Below, piece after piece: positions 26,011 through 33,936 of a stretch of DNA of 64,000 bases. Position numbers and translations under genes: made by a program. The stretch's first letter is position 1. Each line of letters begins with the position of its first letter. The notes under the pieces were generated by a model, which worked only from the letters and a program-made list of their open reading frames with translations, did not search any database and was not told where the DNA came from. Origin of the DNA: Chitinophagaceae bacterium UBA1946 (GTDB taxonomy: Bacteria > Bacteroidota > Bacteroidia > Chitinophagales > Chitinophagaceae); NCBI GenBank assembly GCA_002336815.1, contig DDEU01000088.1, positions 143,030 to 207,029 on the forward strand, in the 5' to 3' direction.

Positions 26011-26229
26011 TTATTTATACCTGAAAATAATCCTTCCCCTGGTAAGATCGTAAGGGCTCATCTCCACTCCTACCTTGTCTCCCGGCAAAATACGGATGTA
26101 GTGCATCCTCATTTTTCCTGAAATAGTAGCCAGTATCTCATGCCCGTTTTCCAGCCTTACTTTGAACATAGCATTACTTAACGCTTCTAGGATAACTCCG
26201 TCTTGTTTTATCAATGCCTGTTTAGCCAT
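26011..26229 (-). CDS. infA: Translation initiation factor IF-1
   Basis: This 72-residue OB-fold protein binds the ribosomal A site during initiation. The start MAKQALIKQDGVILEAL and the conserved NGHEILATISGKMRMHYIRILPGDKV-type core are typical. The frame is open much further upstream, but the ATG at 26229 is the family start and lies 12 bp after an exact TAnnTTTG box, so it was chosen. It is the first gene of the alpha operon here; secY and map, which often precede infA, are absent. Confidence 0.96.
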   Translation of the reverse strand: MAKQALIKQDGVILEALSNAMFKVRLENGHEILATISGKMRMHYIRILPGDKVGVEMSPYDLTRGRIIFRYK

Positions 26230-26241
26230 AATTTTGGGTCG

Positions 26242-26249
26242 CAAAGATA
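26242..26249 (-). promoter_or_regulatory. -7 promoter box (TAnnTTTG) of the alpha operon
   Basis: The minus strand reads TATCTTTG, 12 bp before the infA ATG. It implies a leader of only a few nucleotides. No TTG element was found at the -33 spacing. Confidence 0.6.
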
Positions 26250-26311
26250 AGAGGTTTAATTTAATTATTAGGAAAAAAATCAGATATTTACCCCTATAAA
26301 CAAATAAACTT

Positions 26312-27007
26312 ATGAAAAAAATACGTTTTGGGGCATTGTTTCTACTGTTATCAGCTTCTTTTTCCTGTAAAAAAAGCGACCCGGCTCCCAACCCGCCGGC
26401 TGCGGTAAAATTTATGAGCCTTACCAACGGTAGCACCTGGACCTATAAATTCACCAATACCCCTTCCACTACGCCGGTTAGCAGCAATTACACGATCACC
26501 GCCACCAACCGGGATTCGGTTGCCAACGGAAAAACCTATAGAGTTTTCACCAACAGCGCCGGCCCCAATGAATATTATAATATTACCGGCAGCGATTATT
26601 ATACTTACCGGAGTTTGAAAACGAGCTTTATTGATACTTCCCTGGAAGTGCTGTACCTGAAAGATAATTTAGCGGTGAACGGAACATGGGAGCAAAACGT
26701 CCCCTTTTCTGTTGACGTTTTTGGGGTTCCAGTACCGGTAACGCTCAAGTTCAGCAATAAAATAGCTCAAAAAGGCATTAGTAAAACGGTAAATGGTACT
26801 CCATACACCGATGTTACAGAAGTATCTACCACGCTCTCCTTAACAGGATCTCCTATACCGGTTACCCTTACTTCGGATATACATTATTATTATGCTCCAA
26901 AAGTTGGGCAGATAGAAAATGAGACAAAGATCAATTTTTCAACTACGGGCATACCCCCTTCCAGCGTTGATCAAAAAACAGAATTACAGAGTTCAAACGT
27001 TTTATAG
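26312..27007 (+). CDS. Hypothetical lipoprotein
   Basis: This 231-residue protein begins with a lipoprotein signal peptide; the lipobox Cys is at residue 19 (SASFSCKKSD), so the mature protein is anchored to a membrane, probably the outer one. The rest is beta-rich, with N-S-T-W-T-Y-K-F near its start, and resembles the many uncharacterised Bacteroidota lipoproteins of this size. No catalytic motif was seen. It is divergent from infA and closes with a bidirectional terminator at 27024. Confidence 0.75.
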   Translation: MKKIRFGALFLLLSASFSCKKSDPAPNPPAAVKFMSLTNGSTWTYKFTNTPSTTPVSSNYTITATNRDSVANGKTYRVFTNSAGPNEYYNITGSDYYTYRSLKTSFIDTSLEVLYLKDNLAVNGTWEQNVPFSVDVFGVPVPVTLKFSNKIAQKGISKTVNGTPYTDVTEVSTTLSLTGSPIPVTLTSDIHYYYAPKVGQIENETKINFSTTGIPPSSVDQKTELQSSNVL

Positions 27008-27023
27008 ATCTATTTTAGGCAAT

Positions 27024-27059
27024 AAAAAATGGGCTGTTCCGGGGAACAGCCCATTTTTT
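27024..27059. terminator. Bidirectional intrinsic terminator
   Basis: A 17-bp perfect stem (27024-27040 with 27043-27059) is flanked by A and T runs. It serves both the lipoprotein gene and the convergent gene ending at 27077. Confidence 0.9.
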
Positions 27060-27076
27060 ATTAAAATTATTGAACA

Positions 27077-27481
27077 CTAAAATGACTCATCATTCAAATG
27101 CACTTTCGTCATATCATGAAAATGATTTTGCAATTCGTGTACATTTAAAGCATGGGTGATATGCCTTCTTTCGTCCCTGTACCAGAGTTCCATACTGGAA
27201 AAATCGCCTGCCCGGGGAATAAGCATCCGGAATGCACCTTTCATGTACTTTACAGTGCCATCTTCATTGGTTTGTTTGGAAAACTTAAGTTTGGTCAGCT
27301 CTTCATCATTTAACTCAATCGGGCTTAATTGATCCATTTCGTACCAAAACTCCTGCACCCCATTATCCAGGCATACCTGGTTTTCCCCGTGTTTCAGATT
27401 GGTTACCTCGCCGGTAAACACATCACCATCATTATCTGCCATCAGGTAGTCGCCTACTTTAATGTTTTGAAATTTTAGCAT
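27077..27481 (-). CDS. Conserved hypothetical protein
   Basis: This 134-residue protein has no signal peptide and no membrane segment, so it is probably cytoplasmic. The N-terminal half (FQNIKVGDYLMADNDGDVFTGEVT) looks like a small beta-barrel of the SH3/KOW kind, often used for nucleic-acid or ligand contact, but this is a guess. The C-terminal part is rich in His and charged residues. The family was not recognised. It is followed by a shared terminator. The 195 bp upstream (27482-27676) hold no recognised feature. Confidence 0.65.
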   Translation of the reverse strand: MLKFQNIKVGDYLMADNDGDVFTGEVTNLKHGENQVCLDNGVQEFWYEMDQLSPIELNDEELTKLKFSKQTNEDGTVKYMKGAFRMLIPRAGDFSSMELWYRDERRHITHALNVHELQNHFHDMTKVHLNDESF

Positions 27482-27676
27482 AGCAATCGAATTTTTATTG
27501 TGAGAGAATTAAAATTTACTTTACTAAATGTAAGCAAAATACAAAACCAGGGAAAGTAATTTTTCACGTAGTTACGGACTAACGGCCCGGGTCAATAGTT
27601 TGCGAAGATGGCGGATGCCCGGTAATCACTCCTCCTCTTCAAACGATAAAACGATCTCTAACACGTAACCTATCTC

Positions 27677-28834
27677 CTACTCTGCCCAACTCATTATATA
27701 ACCCGCGTTCTCAATTTCGAGCGCCTGATTCGTAAGCATCAATGGCCGGAAAGTATCTACCATTACGGCCAGCTCTTTTGTCTCTTTCGAACCAATGCTT
27801 TTTTCAACGGTACCGGGATGCGGACCGTGTGGTATACCGGCAGGATGCAGCGTGATCATGCCCCTGGTAACGTGTTTGCGGCTCATGAAATCACCATCTA
27901 CATAATACAGCACTTCATCGCTGTCGATATTGCTGTGGTTGTATGGGGCAGGGATTGCATCCGGGTGATAATCGTACAGGCGTGGCACAAAGGAACAAAC
28001 CACAAAGGCATTCGTTTCAAAAGTTTGGTGTACCGGCGGCGGCTGGTGTACCCTTCCTGTGATGGGCTCAAAATCGTGAATAGAAAAAACGTATGGGTAA
28101 CAGCAGCCATCCCAACCCACCACATCAAAAGGATGCGTGCCATAATGCAGGCCATACAGCATGCCTTTCTTTTTCGCTTTGATCAAAAAGTCTCCTTTCT
28201 CATCAATTGTCTGCAGGTTTTCCGGCGTGCGGATATCCCTTTCACAGTAAGGCGCATGTTCCATCAACTGGCCATACTTACTCATGTACCGTTTAGGATA
28301 GCGCAGCGGTGTAAACGATTCTACAATGAACAGGCGATTGCTTTCGTCATTGAATTCAATTTGATAAATTGTGCCCCTTGGCAGCACGATATAATCGCCA
28401 TAACTGAACGGCAATTCGCCGTACTGGGTTTTTACTTTACCACTGCCTTCATGCACAAATATCATTTCATCGGCATCGGTATTCTTATAAAAATAATCTC
28501 CCATACTTTGCTGCGGTGATGCCAGTACGATATGGCAATCACTGTTTACCAACACAGGAATCCGGCTATCTAAAAAATCTTTGGCAGGCTTAACGTGGAA
28601 ACCTTCAAAGCAGCGGTGCTGCAGCATTTTTTCTTCCGCTATTTGCGGACTTACATCTTTCTGCGGTTCCGTTTTTATTATTTGTGTGGGAGGATGACAA
28701 TGATAGAGCAATGAATAATCATCGCTGAACCCTTCGGTAGAAAACAACTGTTCGCTGTATAATCCGCCATCGGGTTTACGGAATTGTGTATGGCGTTTGT
28801 GTGGGATTTTTCCCAAAGTATAATAATGTGACAT
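27677..28834 (-). CDS. hmgA: Homogentisate 1,2-dioxygenase
   Basis: This 385-residue Fe(II) enzyme opens the aromatic ring of homogentisate to maleylacetoacetate in tyrosine and phenylalanine breakdown. It belongs to the short bacterial form. Hallmarks are VPRLYDYHPDAIPAPYNHSN, with probable iron ligands H300 and E307 (in DSDEVLYY), and the HPAGIPHGPHPG motif with H336. The W-D-G-C-C-Y-P-Y segment is also typical. No other tyrosine catabolic gene is next to it in the window. A word array and a gene remnant lie directly upstream (28835-29080), and no terminator hairpin was seen downstream. Confidence 0.93.
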   Translation of the reverse strand: MSHYYTLGKIPHKRHTQFRKPDGGLYSEQLFSTEGFSDDYSLLYHCHPPTQIIKTEPQKDVSPQIAEEKMLQHRCFEGFHVKPAKDFLDSRIPVLVNSDCHIVLASPQQSMGDYFYKNTDADEMIFVHEGSGKVKTQYGELPFSYGDYIVLPRGTIYQIEFNDESNRLFIVESFTPLRYPKRYMSKYGQLMEHAPYCERDIRTPENLQTIDEKGDFLIKAKKKGMLYGLHYGTHPFDVVGWDGCCYPYVFSIHDFEPITGRVHQPPPVHQTFETNAFVVCSFVPRLYDYHPDAIPAPYNHSNIDSDEVLYYVDGDFMSRKHVTRGMITLHPAGIPHGPHPGTVEKSIGSKETKELAVMVDTFRPLMLTNQALEIENAGYIMSWAE

Positions 28835-28959
28835 AAGTTAATTGAAAGTTGAAAATGAAAAATTGAAAACTGCGAACAAAGTCAAAAGGTAAAAGGTGAA
28901 AATTTAAAATTTAAATCCAACAACTCTACTTTTGACTTTTGATTTTTGACTTTTAACTT
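28835..28959. repeat. Two heptameric word arrays between the hmgA start and a gene remnant
   Basis: The first block (28840-28870) has 7-nt words of type AATTGAA or AGTTGAA and starts next to the hmgA ATG. The second block has AAAGGTA-like words (28880-28915) and, in the other arm, CTTTTGA-like words (28929-28959), forming an imperfect inverted repeat. The right end abuts the stop codon of the remnant at 28958-28960. Confidence 0.75.
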
Positions 28960-29080
28960 ACACAGACAGCTCAAGCGTTGCCAGCAGGAAAATGTATTTC
29001 CATTTTCTTTTATCGATATGGTAGGTGAAGTTGCGGAAGAATGGCATTGCATCAAATCTTTCTTCTTCAAATTTACGGTA
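28958..29080 (-). pseudogene. Possible 3' remnant of an unknown gene
   Basis: On the minus strand a 40-codon frame with protein-like content ends at a TAA at 28958 (residues ...DAMPFFRNFTYHIDK..., then WKYIFLLATLELSV). An in-frame stop lies just upstream and there is no proper start, so if this was a gene only its 3' end remains. Support comes from position: the heptameric array abuts this stop, just as the other arrays abut stops of real genes. The family was not recognised. It could still be chance. Confidence 0.35.
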
Positions 29081-29095
29081 TTAACCCAACCAATT

Positions 29096-30976
29096 TTATT
29101 TCTTGTCTGCCAATGTTTTTACAATTGCTTCTAACCTGGCAATTTTTTCTTCCAGGGTTTTATTTTTTGCATCCAGTTCTTTAAAAGCATTTACATACAT
29201 GAACAGCAATGGACTTAAGTTAACGTTGTAAAACTCTTCCTTTGTATTTTCCCCTTTTTTCTTAAAAACCATGTAGGGTGCCACTTCTTTCAATTCCTGC
29301 GCCAAAATGCCAATATTTTCCTGAGTATTGGATAACCCGCTGGCCTTGGTATAGTGGTATTTTACAGGATTTATTTTCAGTAGCTCTGCAAGCCCACCCA
29401 TGTAAGGCTTTACCTGCTCTTTTAACCGGGCATCGCTGGCAATGGTCCAAAATGGAGAGCCATCTGTTTTGGCAGCAGCACCCTCAACATACAAATTATA
29501 GCCAACAGCAGTACCCCCAACTCTTAGAATATCCCTCTGGCTTGTGCCTTCAACCTTTAAAATATCGCCCTGACTTGTACCTTTCATATAAGCCATGCAA
29601 GCTCCTGCTGAAGGGCAGTTCCCGTCAAGCAATAACCCAAAATCCTGATCTGCAAAAATTTTAAGTTTTGTATTGGCGGATGGTAGACCACCAATACCAA
29701 TATTGCCACGGGAACTTGTGGGTGAGTTTGTTAGCATTATACTCCCCTCCACGTCAAATTTTACAACTGACGCAGTAACGCCAATGCCAACATTGCCAGA
29801 AAAGTCTGCATTGCCAACTACGCTTAATTTATTCGTAGGGGTGGTGGTACCAATGCCTACATTGCCAGAAAAATCTGCATTGCCAACTATGCTTAATTTA
29901 TTGGCAGGATCTGTGGTGCCAATTCCTACGTTTTTATTTACCATAGTTACAGAAGCTGTGAGGCCGCCATTATAAAAATTGATGGAACTGGCCGGGTCGC
30001 CATTAAAACCTAAGTATAAATTATGGTCAGTGGCGTTGGTAGTGTTTCTAATTTGCCGTAATTCAGCATACGCATCAGCTGTGGCAAGGTCCAGCCCTGT
30101 ACTGCCTGCTGCGGTAGTTACTGTTATTTTGTCTGTCACTTCAATATTGCCATTAAAATAACCGGCATAATTGGTAGTTCCGCCACTTGCCGTGGCATAT
30201 ATCCCATAATTGGTTCCCCCGCCATTTGTTGCAGTACCATACAAACCATATTTATCGCCGGCACTGCCAGAGGCTTCACCCACTATTGCCCTGTTAGCGA
30301 ATGTGGAGCCTGATGCAAGGCCATGCATACCATAATTTAATGCTCCATTACTGCCATCTGAAATACCTCGTACTCCAATGTACCCGGCAAGAATGCCCGT
30401 GCCGGCGGCACTGCCCTGCACACCTATGTTGCCGCCTTTGCCTTCCACGCCAATGCCCTTCTTATCATCTACTGCATTTTCACCATAAATAGCTGATATG
30501 TTGCTATTGGTGCCGGCAGCATAATTTTTTATAACCAGTAACCCATTAGCTGTTGTATTATCACTGTTTATTTCCATGCGGCCTTTAGCTATACGCCCCA
30601 CCAAAATGTTGTTTCTTTTAAAAACAATATCATTATCATCAGTAGTGCCAATAAAATTTTTGCTCGTATCGGTACCGGCATTGCCTTTTGTGCTCCAGTC
30701 GTTGCTGGCCGTGGTATTGCCTTTTAAAAATACCCATGCGGTTGCGTTTCGATAAGCAAAGCAGGAAGAATCTGTGTTATAAACCAACAAACCATTTGCC
30801 GGAGATGCAATGCCGTTCATTTGTACACTGGTAATACGAGGCACCAACATTCCTTTATTGGTGGCCGTTACGTCCAGCAAGGCAGAAGCATTGGGTGCAT
30901 TCGTGCCAATGCCTATGTTTTGTGCATTAGCTGAAAGGCAAACTACTACAGGCAAAATTGTGAGTATCCGTTTCAT
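29096..30976 (-). CDS. Tail-fibre-like surface protein with C-terminal S74 chaperone domain
   Basis: This 626-residue protein has a signal peptide (MKRILTILPVVVCLSANAQ), then an N-terminal motif GIGTNAPNASALLDV and a region of short glycine-rich repeats (GVEGKGG, GVQGSAAG, YGIYATASG). VGIGTTTPTNKLSVVG repeats follow, as in phage tail fibres that trimerise. A peptidase S74 (intramolecular chaperone) domain begins near residue 515 (IASDARLKEQV), and a coiled coil ends the protein. In S74 proteins the chaperone folds the trimer and cuts itself off at the Ser. The ATG at 30976 was preferred to a TTG at 30985. The role is unknown; surface exposure is likely. Confidence 0.8.
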   Translation of the reverse strand: MKRILTILPVVVCLSANAQNIGIGTNAPNASALLDVTATNKGMLVPRITSVQMNGIASPANGLLVYNTDSSCFAYRNATAWVFLKGNTTASNDWSTKGNAGTDTSKNFIGTTDDNDIVFKRNNILVGRIAKGRMEINSDNTTANGLLVIKNYAAGTNSNISAIYGENAVDDKKGIGVEGKGGNIGVQGSAAGTGILAGYIGVRGISDGSNGALNYGMHGLASGSTFANRAIVGEASGSAGDKYGLYGTATNGGGTNYGIYATASGGTTNYAGYFNGNIEVTDKITVTTAAGSTGLDLATADAYAELRQIRNTTNATDHNLYLGFNGDPASSINFYNGGLTASVTMVNKNVGIGTTDPANKLSIVGNADFSGNVGIGTTTPTNKLSVVGNADFSGNVGIGVTASVVKFDVEGSIMLTNSPTSSRGNIGIGGLPSANTKLKIFADQDFGLLLDGNCPSAGACMAYMKGTSQGDILKVEGTSQRDILRVGGTAVGYNLYVEGAAAKTDGSPFWTIASDARLKEQVKPYMGGLAELLKINPVKYHYTKASGLSNTQENIGILAQELKEVAPYMVFKKKGENTKEEFYNVNLSPLLFMYVNAFKELDAKNKTLEEKIARLEAIVKTLADKK

Positions 30977-31144
30977 TTTAAGCAATGATTTTAATAAATA
31001 ATAAGGTGCAGGCAGGGAAGTTCTTGTATGCTGATTTTCTGTGAGCCGGAGTTTGGGAATTGAGAGGATGATGGATGGCCGTATGACTTTAAAAATAGGA
31101 TATTAAACGGGGATTGCAAAATGCTGCTTGCTTATCTTTATCGC

Positions 31145-31639
31145 ATGACAAGGATCGGATTGATATCAGATACACATGGCTGGCTGGATGAAACAATTTT
31201 TGAACACTTTAAAAATTGCGACGAAGTGTGGCATGGCGGGGATTTTGGAGATGGCATCGTTGAATCGTTAAAAACATTTAAGCCGTTGAAAGGTGTTTAT
31301 GGTAATATTGATGGCACAACTATCAGGAGCGAATACCCGGAGCAACTGGTTTTTATGTGCGAAGCAGTAAAAGTGATGATGCGGCATATAGGTGGTTATC
31401 CGCCACGCTATAATCCTGAAACAAAAAAGGAATTGCTCATTCATCAACCGCAACTATTTATCAGCGGCCACAGCCATATTTTAAAAGTGATGTACGATGA
31501 CAAACTGCAATGCCTGCACATGAACCCGGGCGCTGCAGGCAAGCATGGCTGGCATAAAACAAGGACCATTATCCGCTTTGTGATCGATGGCAGGAACATG
31601 AAAGATTGCGAAGTGATCGAGTTAGGAAGCAGGGGTTGA
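31145..31639 (+). CDS. Metallophosphoesterase, YfcE/MJ0936 type
   Basis: This 164-residue protein belongs to the small calcineurin-like phosphodiesterases that use a dinuclear metal centre. The metal-binding motifs are visible: IGLISDTHG near the N-terminus, WHGGDFGD, GVYGNID, and the C-terminal FISGHSHI. Such enzymes hydrolyse phosphodiesters or phosphomonoesters; the natural substrate is unknown. An ATG at 31121 would add eight residues, but the ATG at 31145 (MTRIGLISDTHG) fits the family start. A heptameric word array follows the stop, and no hairpin terminator was seen. Confidence 0.88.
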   Translation: MTRIGLISDTHGWLDETIFEHFKNCDEVWHGGDFGDGIVESLKTFKPLKGVYGNIDGTTIRSEYPEQLVFMCEAVKVMMRHIGGYPPRYNPETKKELLIHQPQLFISGHSHILKVMYDDKLQCLHMNPGAAGKHGWHKTRTIIRFVIDGRNMKDCEVIELGSRG

Positions 31640-31647
31640 TGGGAGAA

Positions 31648-31703
31648 GGTTTAAAGTTTAAGGTTTAAGGTTGATGGTTCATAACTGGTGGTTGATAGCG
31701 ATG
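31648..31703. repeat. Heptameric word array after the phosphoesterase gene
   Basis: Eight consecutive ~7-nt words of type GGTTTAA or GGTTGAT begin 8 bp past the phosphoesterase stop codon. No inverted partner arm was seen. Confidence 0.8.
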
Positions 31704-31736
31704 AATTTCTTATGCAGCTGGCTTACTTTTGAAAAC

Positions 31737-31817
31737 GACTTAAACGATTTCAACGCCTTCAACCCTTTCAACCACTTCAACGTCTTCAACCTTTTCAACC
31801 ATCTTCAACGCTCCAAC
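31737..31817. repeat. 9-nt word array (NNNTTCAAC) after the TolB-like gene
   Basis: Seven consecutive exact 9-nt units end in TTCAAC or TTAAAC (31737-31799), then a 10-nt and an 8-nt unit (31800-31817). The first three bases of each unit vary freely. The array ends 6 bp from the stop codon (31824) of the minus-strand TolB-like gene, so it lies directly 3' of that gene. Confidence 0.88.
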
Positions 31818-31823
31818 ATCTCC

Positions 31824-32933
31824 CTACTCCACCCAATCAGCAATAAAAATATTGGTGTCCCTGGTGCCGCCGTTATTGCGGTTGCTGCAGAAAACGATCT
31901 TTTTACCATCCGGGCTGAACATAGGAAAAGCATCAAAAATTTTCTCCGTCGATATTTTTTCCAATCCACTTCCATCTTCATTGATCAGGTACAGATTGAA
32001 AGGATACCCTCTTTTACTTTGGTGATTGCTGGCGAAAATGATGCGTTTGCTGTCGGGCAGGTAAGCCGGCGCCCAGTTGGCATTTCCAAATGCTGTAACC
32101 TGTTTAACATCGCTTCCATCTGCATTGGCAACAAATACTTCCATATTCGTTGGGGCCACCAGGTTTTCAGCCAATAAATCTTTGTACTCTTTTACATCAG
32201 CCTCCGTAGTTGGCCTTGATGCACGCCAGATGATCTTTTTTCCATCCGGGCTAAACCAGGCGCCGCCATCGTATCCCAGGGTATTCGTAATTCTTTTCTC
32301 TTTCCCGGTTTTTATATCCATGATGTAGAGATCGATATCGCCATCTTTGGTACTGGTGTAGATCATCTTTTTGCCATCAGGGCTAATGGTTGCCTCGGCA
32401 TCATAGCCCTTACTGTGTGTTAGTTGCTTAACAATATTGCCATTAAGATCGGCCATGAAAATATCATAGCTGTTGTACAATGGCCAGATGTATTTGTTGC
32501 CGTGTTTTTTTCTATCAGGCACAGCCGGGCAGGTATCGGCTCCCAAATGGGTGCTTGCATAAATTATGTGTTTGCCATCTTTTAAAAAAGCCCCGCAGGT
32601 GGTTCTTCCTTTTCCGCTGCTTACTTTAACGGGTTCAAACTTTTCACCAGGGGCAGTGGGCACTTTACCAATAAACATTTCATCACACAATATCCCTTCC
32701 TTTGGATTGGTGCGCTGAAAGATGAGCCACTTGCCATCAAAACTAAAATAAGCTTCTGCATTATCCCCACCAAAGGTCAACTGCTGCACATTGGCAAAAT
32801 GCTGTTCCGCAGCAAAATGTGTACTGTCTGAAGGAGCGGTTGAAGAGGGCTGCCCGAAAGCTGCCGGCGCAATCGCAAGGGCAAGAACAATCATTTTCAA
32901 AACAGCAGGAAAAGCAGCGGTTGTTTTTGTCAT
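31824..32933 (-). CDS. Secreted TolB-like beta-propeller protein
   Basis: This 369-residue protein has a signal peptide (start MTKTTAAFPAVLKM, cleavage near AAFGQ) and a six- to seven-bladed WD40-like (PD40) propeller. Recurrent F-S-P-D-G-K-K motifs (for example ISPDGKKMIY, FSPDGKKIIW, FSPDGKKIVF) are followed by D-I/L-Y/F strands. Such propellers bind proteins or peptides in the periplasm. Unlike TolB it is not linked to a Tol-Pal cluster. The ATG at 32933 was chosen because it starts the signal peptide and follows an exact -7 box (32952-32959) that lies inside the longer frame. Confidence 0.82.
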   Translation of the reverse strand: MTKTTAAFPAVLKMIVLALAIAPAAFGQPSSTAPSDSTHFAAEQHFANVQQLTFGGDNAEAYFSFDGKWLIFQRTNPKEGILCDEMFIGKVPTAPGEKFEPVKVSSGKGRTTCGAFLKDGKHIIYASTHLGADTCPAVPDRKKHGNKYIWPLYNSYDIFMADLNGNIVKQLTHSKGYDAEATISPDGKKMIYTSTKDGDIDLYIMDIKTGKEKRITNTLGYDGGAWFSPDGKKIIWRASRPTTEADVKEYKDLLAENLVAPTNMEVFVANADGSDVKQVTAFGNANWAPAYLPDSKRIIFASNHQSKRGYPFNLYLINEDGSGLEKISTEKIFDAFPMFSPDGKKIVFCSNRNNGGTRDTNIFIADWVE

Positions 32934-32951
32934 TGGTTCATCAAGTTTCGG

Positions 32952-32959
32952 CAAAGTTA
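32952..32959 (-). promoter_or_regulatory. -7 promoter box (TAnnTTTG) for the TolB-like gene
   Basis: The minus strand reads TAACTTTG, 18 bp before the ATG at 32933. It supports this start over the longer open frame that begins at 32999. Confidence 0.58.
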
Positions 32960-33016
32960 AAAGCCCTGTGGCGTAAGATTGTAATAATTTTGTAATCAAA
33001 CTTGCTGCAAGCCGCT

Positions 33017-33024
33017 TAAATTTG
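33017..33024 (+). promoter_or_regulatory. -7 promoter box (TAnnTTTG) for the TPR lipoprotein gene
   Basis: TAAATTTG lies 14 bp before the ATG at 33039. A second match, TAATTTTG at 32985-32992, could be an alternative promoter further upstream. Confidence 0.55.
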
Positions 33025-33038
33025 CTTTTTTACAAACG

Positions 33039-33824
33039 ATGAACAGATACTTCCTTTTCTTTTTTGCAGTACTGCTTGCTTCCTGCAATAATAACAATAG
33101 TGCTTCTACCGCAAATATGCCGGAACAGGAAAAAAACCTGCGGGACCAGGTTGCCAAATATCCAGACTCCCTGGTGCTGAAAGAAAACCTCATACAATAC
33201 TTCCGGGATAACAGCAATTACGGGCAGGCCATTGCAGAAACAGACTATGCGTTGAAGAAAGACAGCAGCAATGAAAGATTGTGGTACATGAAGGCAACCC
33301 TTCTTTCGGAGAATGATGATACCCTCAAGGCCATCAAAGCATGGGAACGCACCATCAGCATTAAACCAAGACCCGAATACCTGATGTCGCTGGGGACACT
33401 GTATGCTTTCACCAAAGATCCGCTCGCATTGGGCATGTCTGATCTGCTGATGGCCTATGGTCCTGCTACAACTTACCAGGGTCTATTCATCAAAGGGCTT
33501 TATTTTACCAGCATCGGCGACAAGCCAAAGGCACAGGCATTTTTTGACCAATGCATCAGGCTGGATTATACCAACATCCTTGCCTTTCGTGAAAAAGCAA
33601 TTGCCGAATACGACATGGGCCAGTATGAAGAAGCCATCAAAACACTGGAAACTGCATTGCAGGTAAAAAAGAGTTATGATGAAGCCTACTACTGGCTGGG
33701 GCGTTGCTTTGAAAAATTGGGCAAAAAAGAAGAAGCGATCGACAGCTATAAGATCGCTTTGCAATTATCACCTGATTATGTGGAGCCTAAAGATGCGCTG
33801 GGGAAATTGGGTGTGGTGCAGTAG
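33039..33824 (+). CDS. TPR-repeat lipoprotein
   Basis: This 261-residue protein has a lipoprotein signal with lipobox LLASC (Cys 16), followed by an Asn- and Ser-rich linker and about five tetratricopeptide repeats (for example YGQAIAETDYALKKDSSN, YEEAIKTLETALQVKKSYD, EEAIDSYKIALQLSPDYV). TPR arrays act as protein-binding scaffolds; a periplasmic or outer-membrane assembly role is plausible. The start follows a TAnnTTTG box by 14 bp. A heptameric array begins at the last base of its stop codon. Confidence 0.85.
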   Translation: MNRYFLFFFAVLLASCNNNNSASTANMPEQEKNLRDQVAKYPDSLVLKENLIQYFRDNSNYGQAIAETDYALKKDSSNERLWYMKATLLSENDDTLKAIKAWERTISIKPRPEYLMSLGTLYAFTKDPLALGMSDLLMAYGPATTYQGLFIKGLYFTSIGDKPKAQAFFDQCIRLDYTNILAFREKAIAEYDMGQYEEAIKTLETALQVKKSYDEAYYWLGRCFEKLGKKEEAIDSYKIALQLSPDYVEPKDALGKLGVVQ

Positions 33825-33936
33825 TGAATAGTCAATGGTGAATGGTGAATAGTGAATGACAGACTAAAAAAAGTATCGGCAGTCCATTGTGTAGATCATT
33901 CAACAATTATCAATTTAAAAATTATCCATTAATAAC
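33824..33936. repeat. Heptameric word array after the TPR gene
   Basis: Five exact 7-nt words with consensus GTGAATR (one reads GTCAATG) run from 33824, the last base of the TAG stop, to 33858. A second block of AATTATC-like words (about 33897-33936) runs up to the rpe start codon. The two blocks are only loosely complementary. Confidence 0.82.

Noticed and set aside
31671..32177. Plus-strand frame of 168 codons rich in Phe-Asn repeats
   Set aside because: The repeats are the translated 9-nt word array, and the rest runs antisense to the TolB-like gene.
20638..33936. Short regular repeats as a CRISPR array
   Set aside because: Units are only 7-9 nt (or three 31-bp copies with similar spacers), with no unique spacers and no cas genes.
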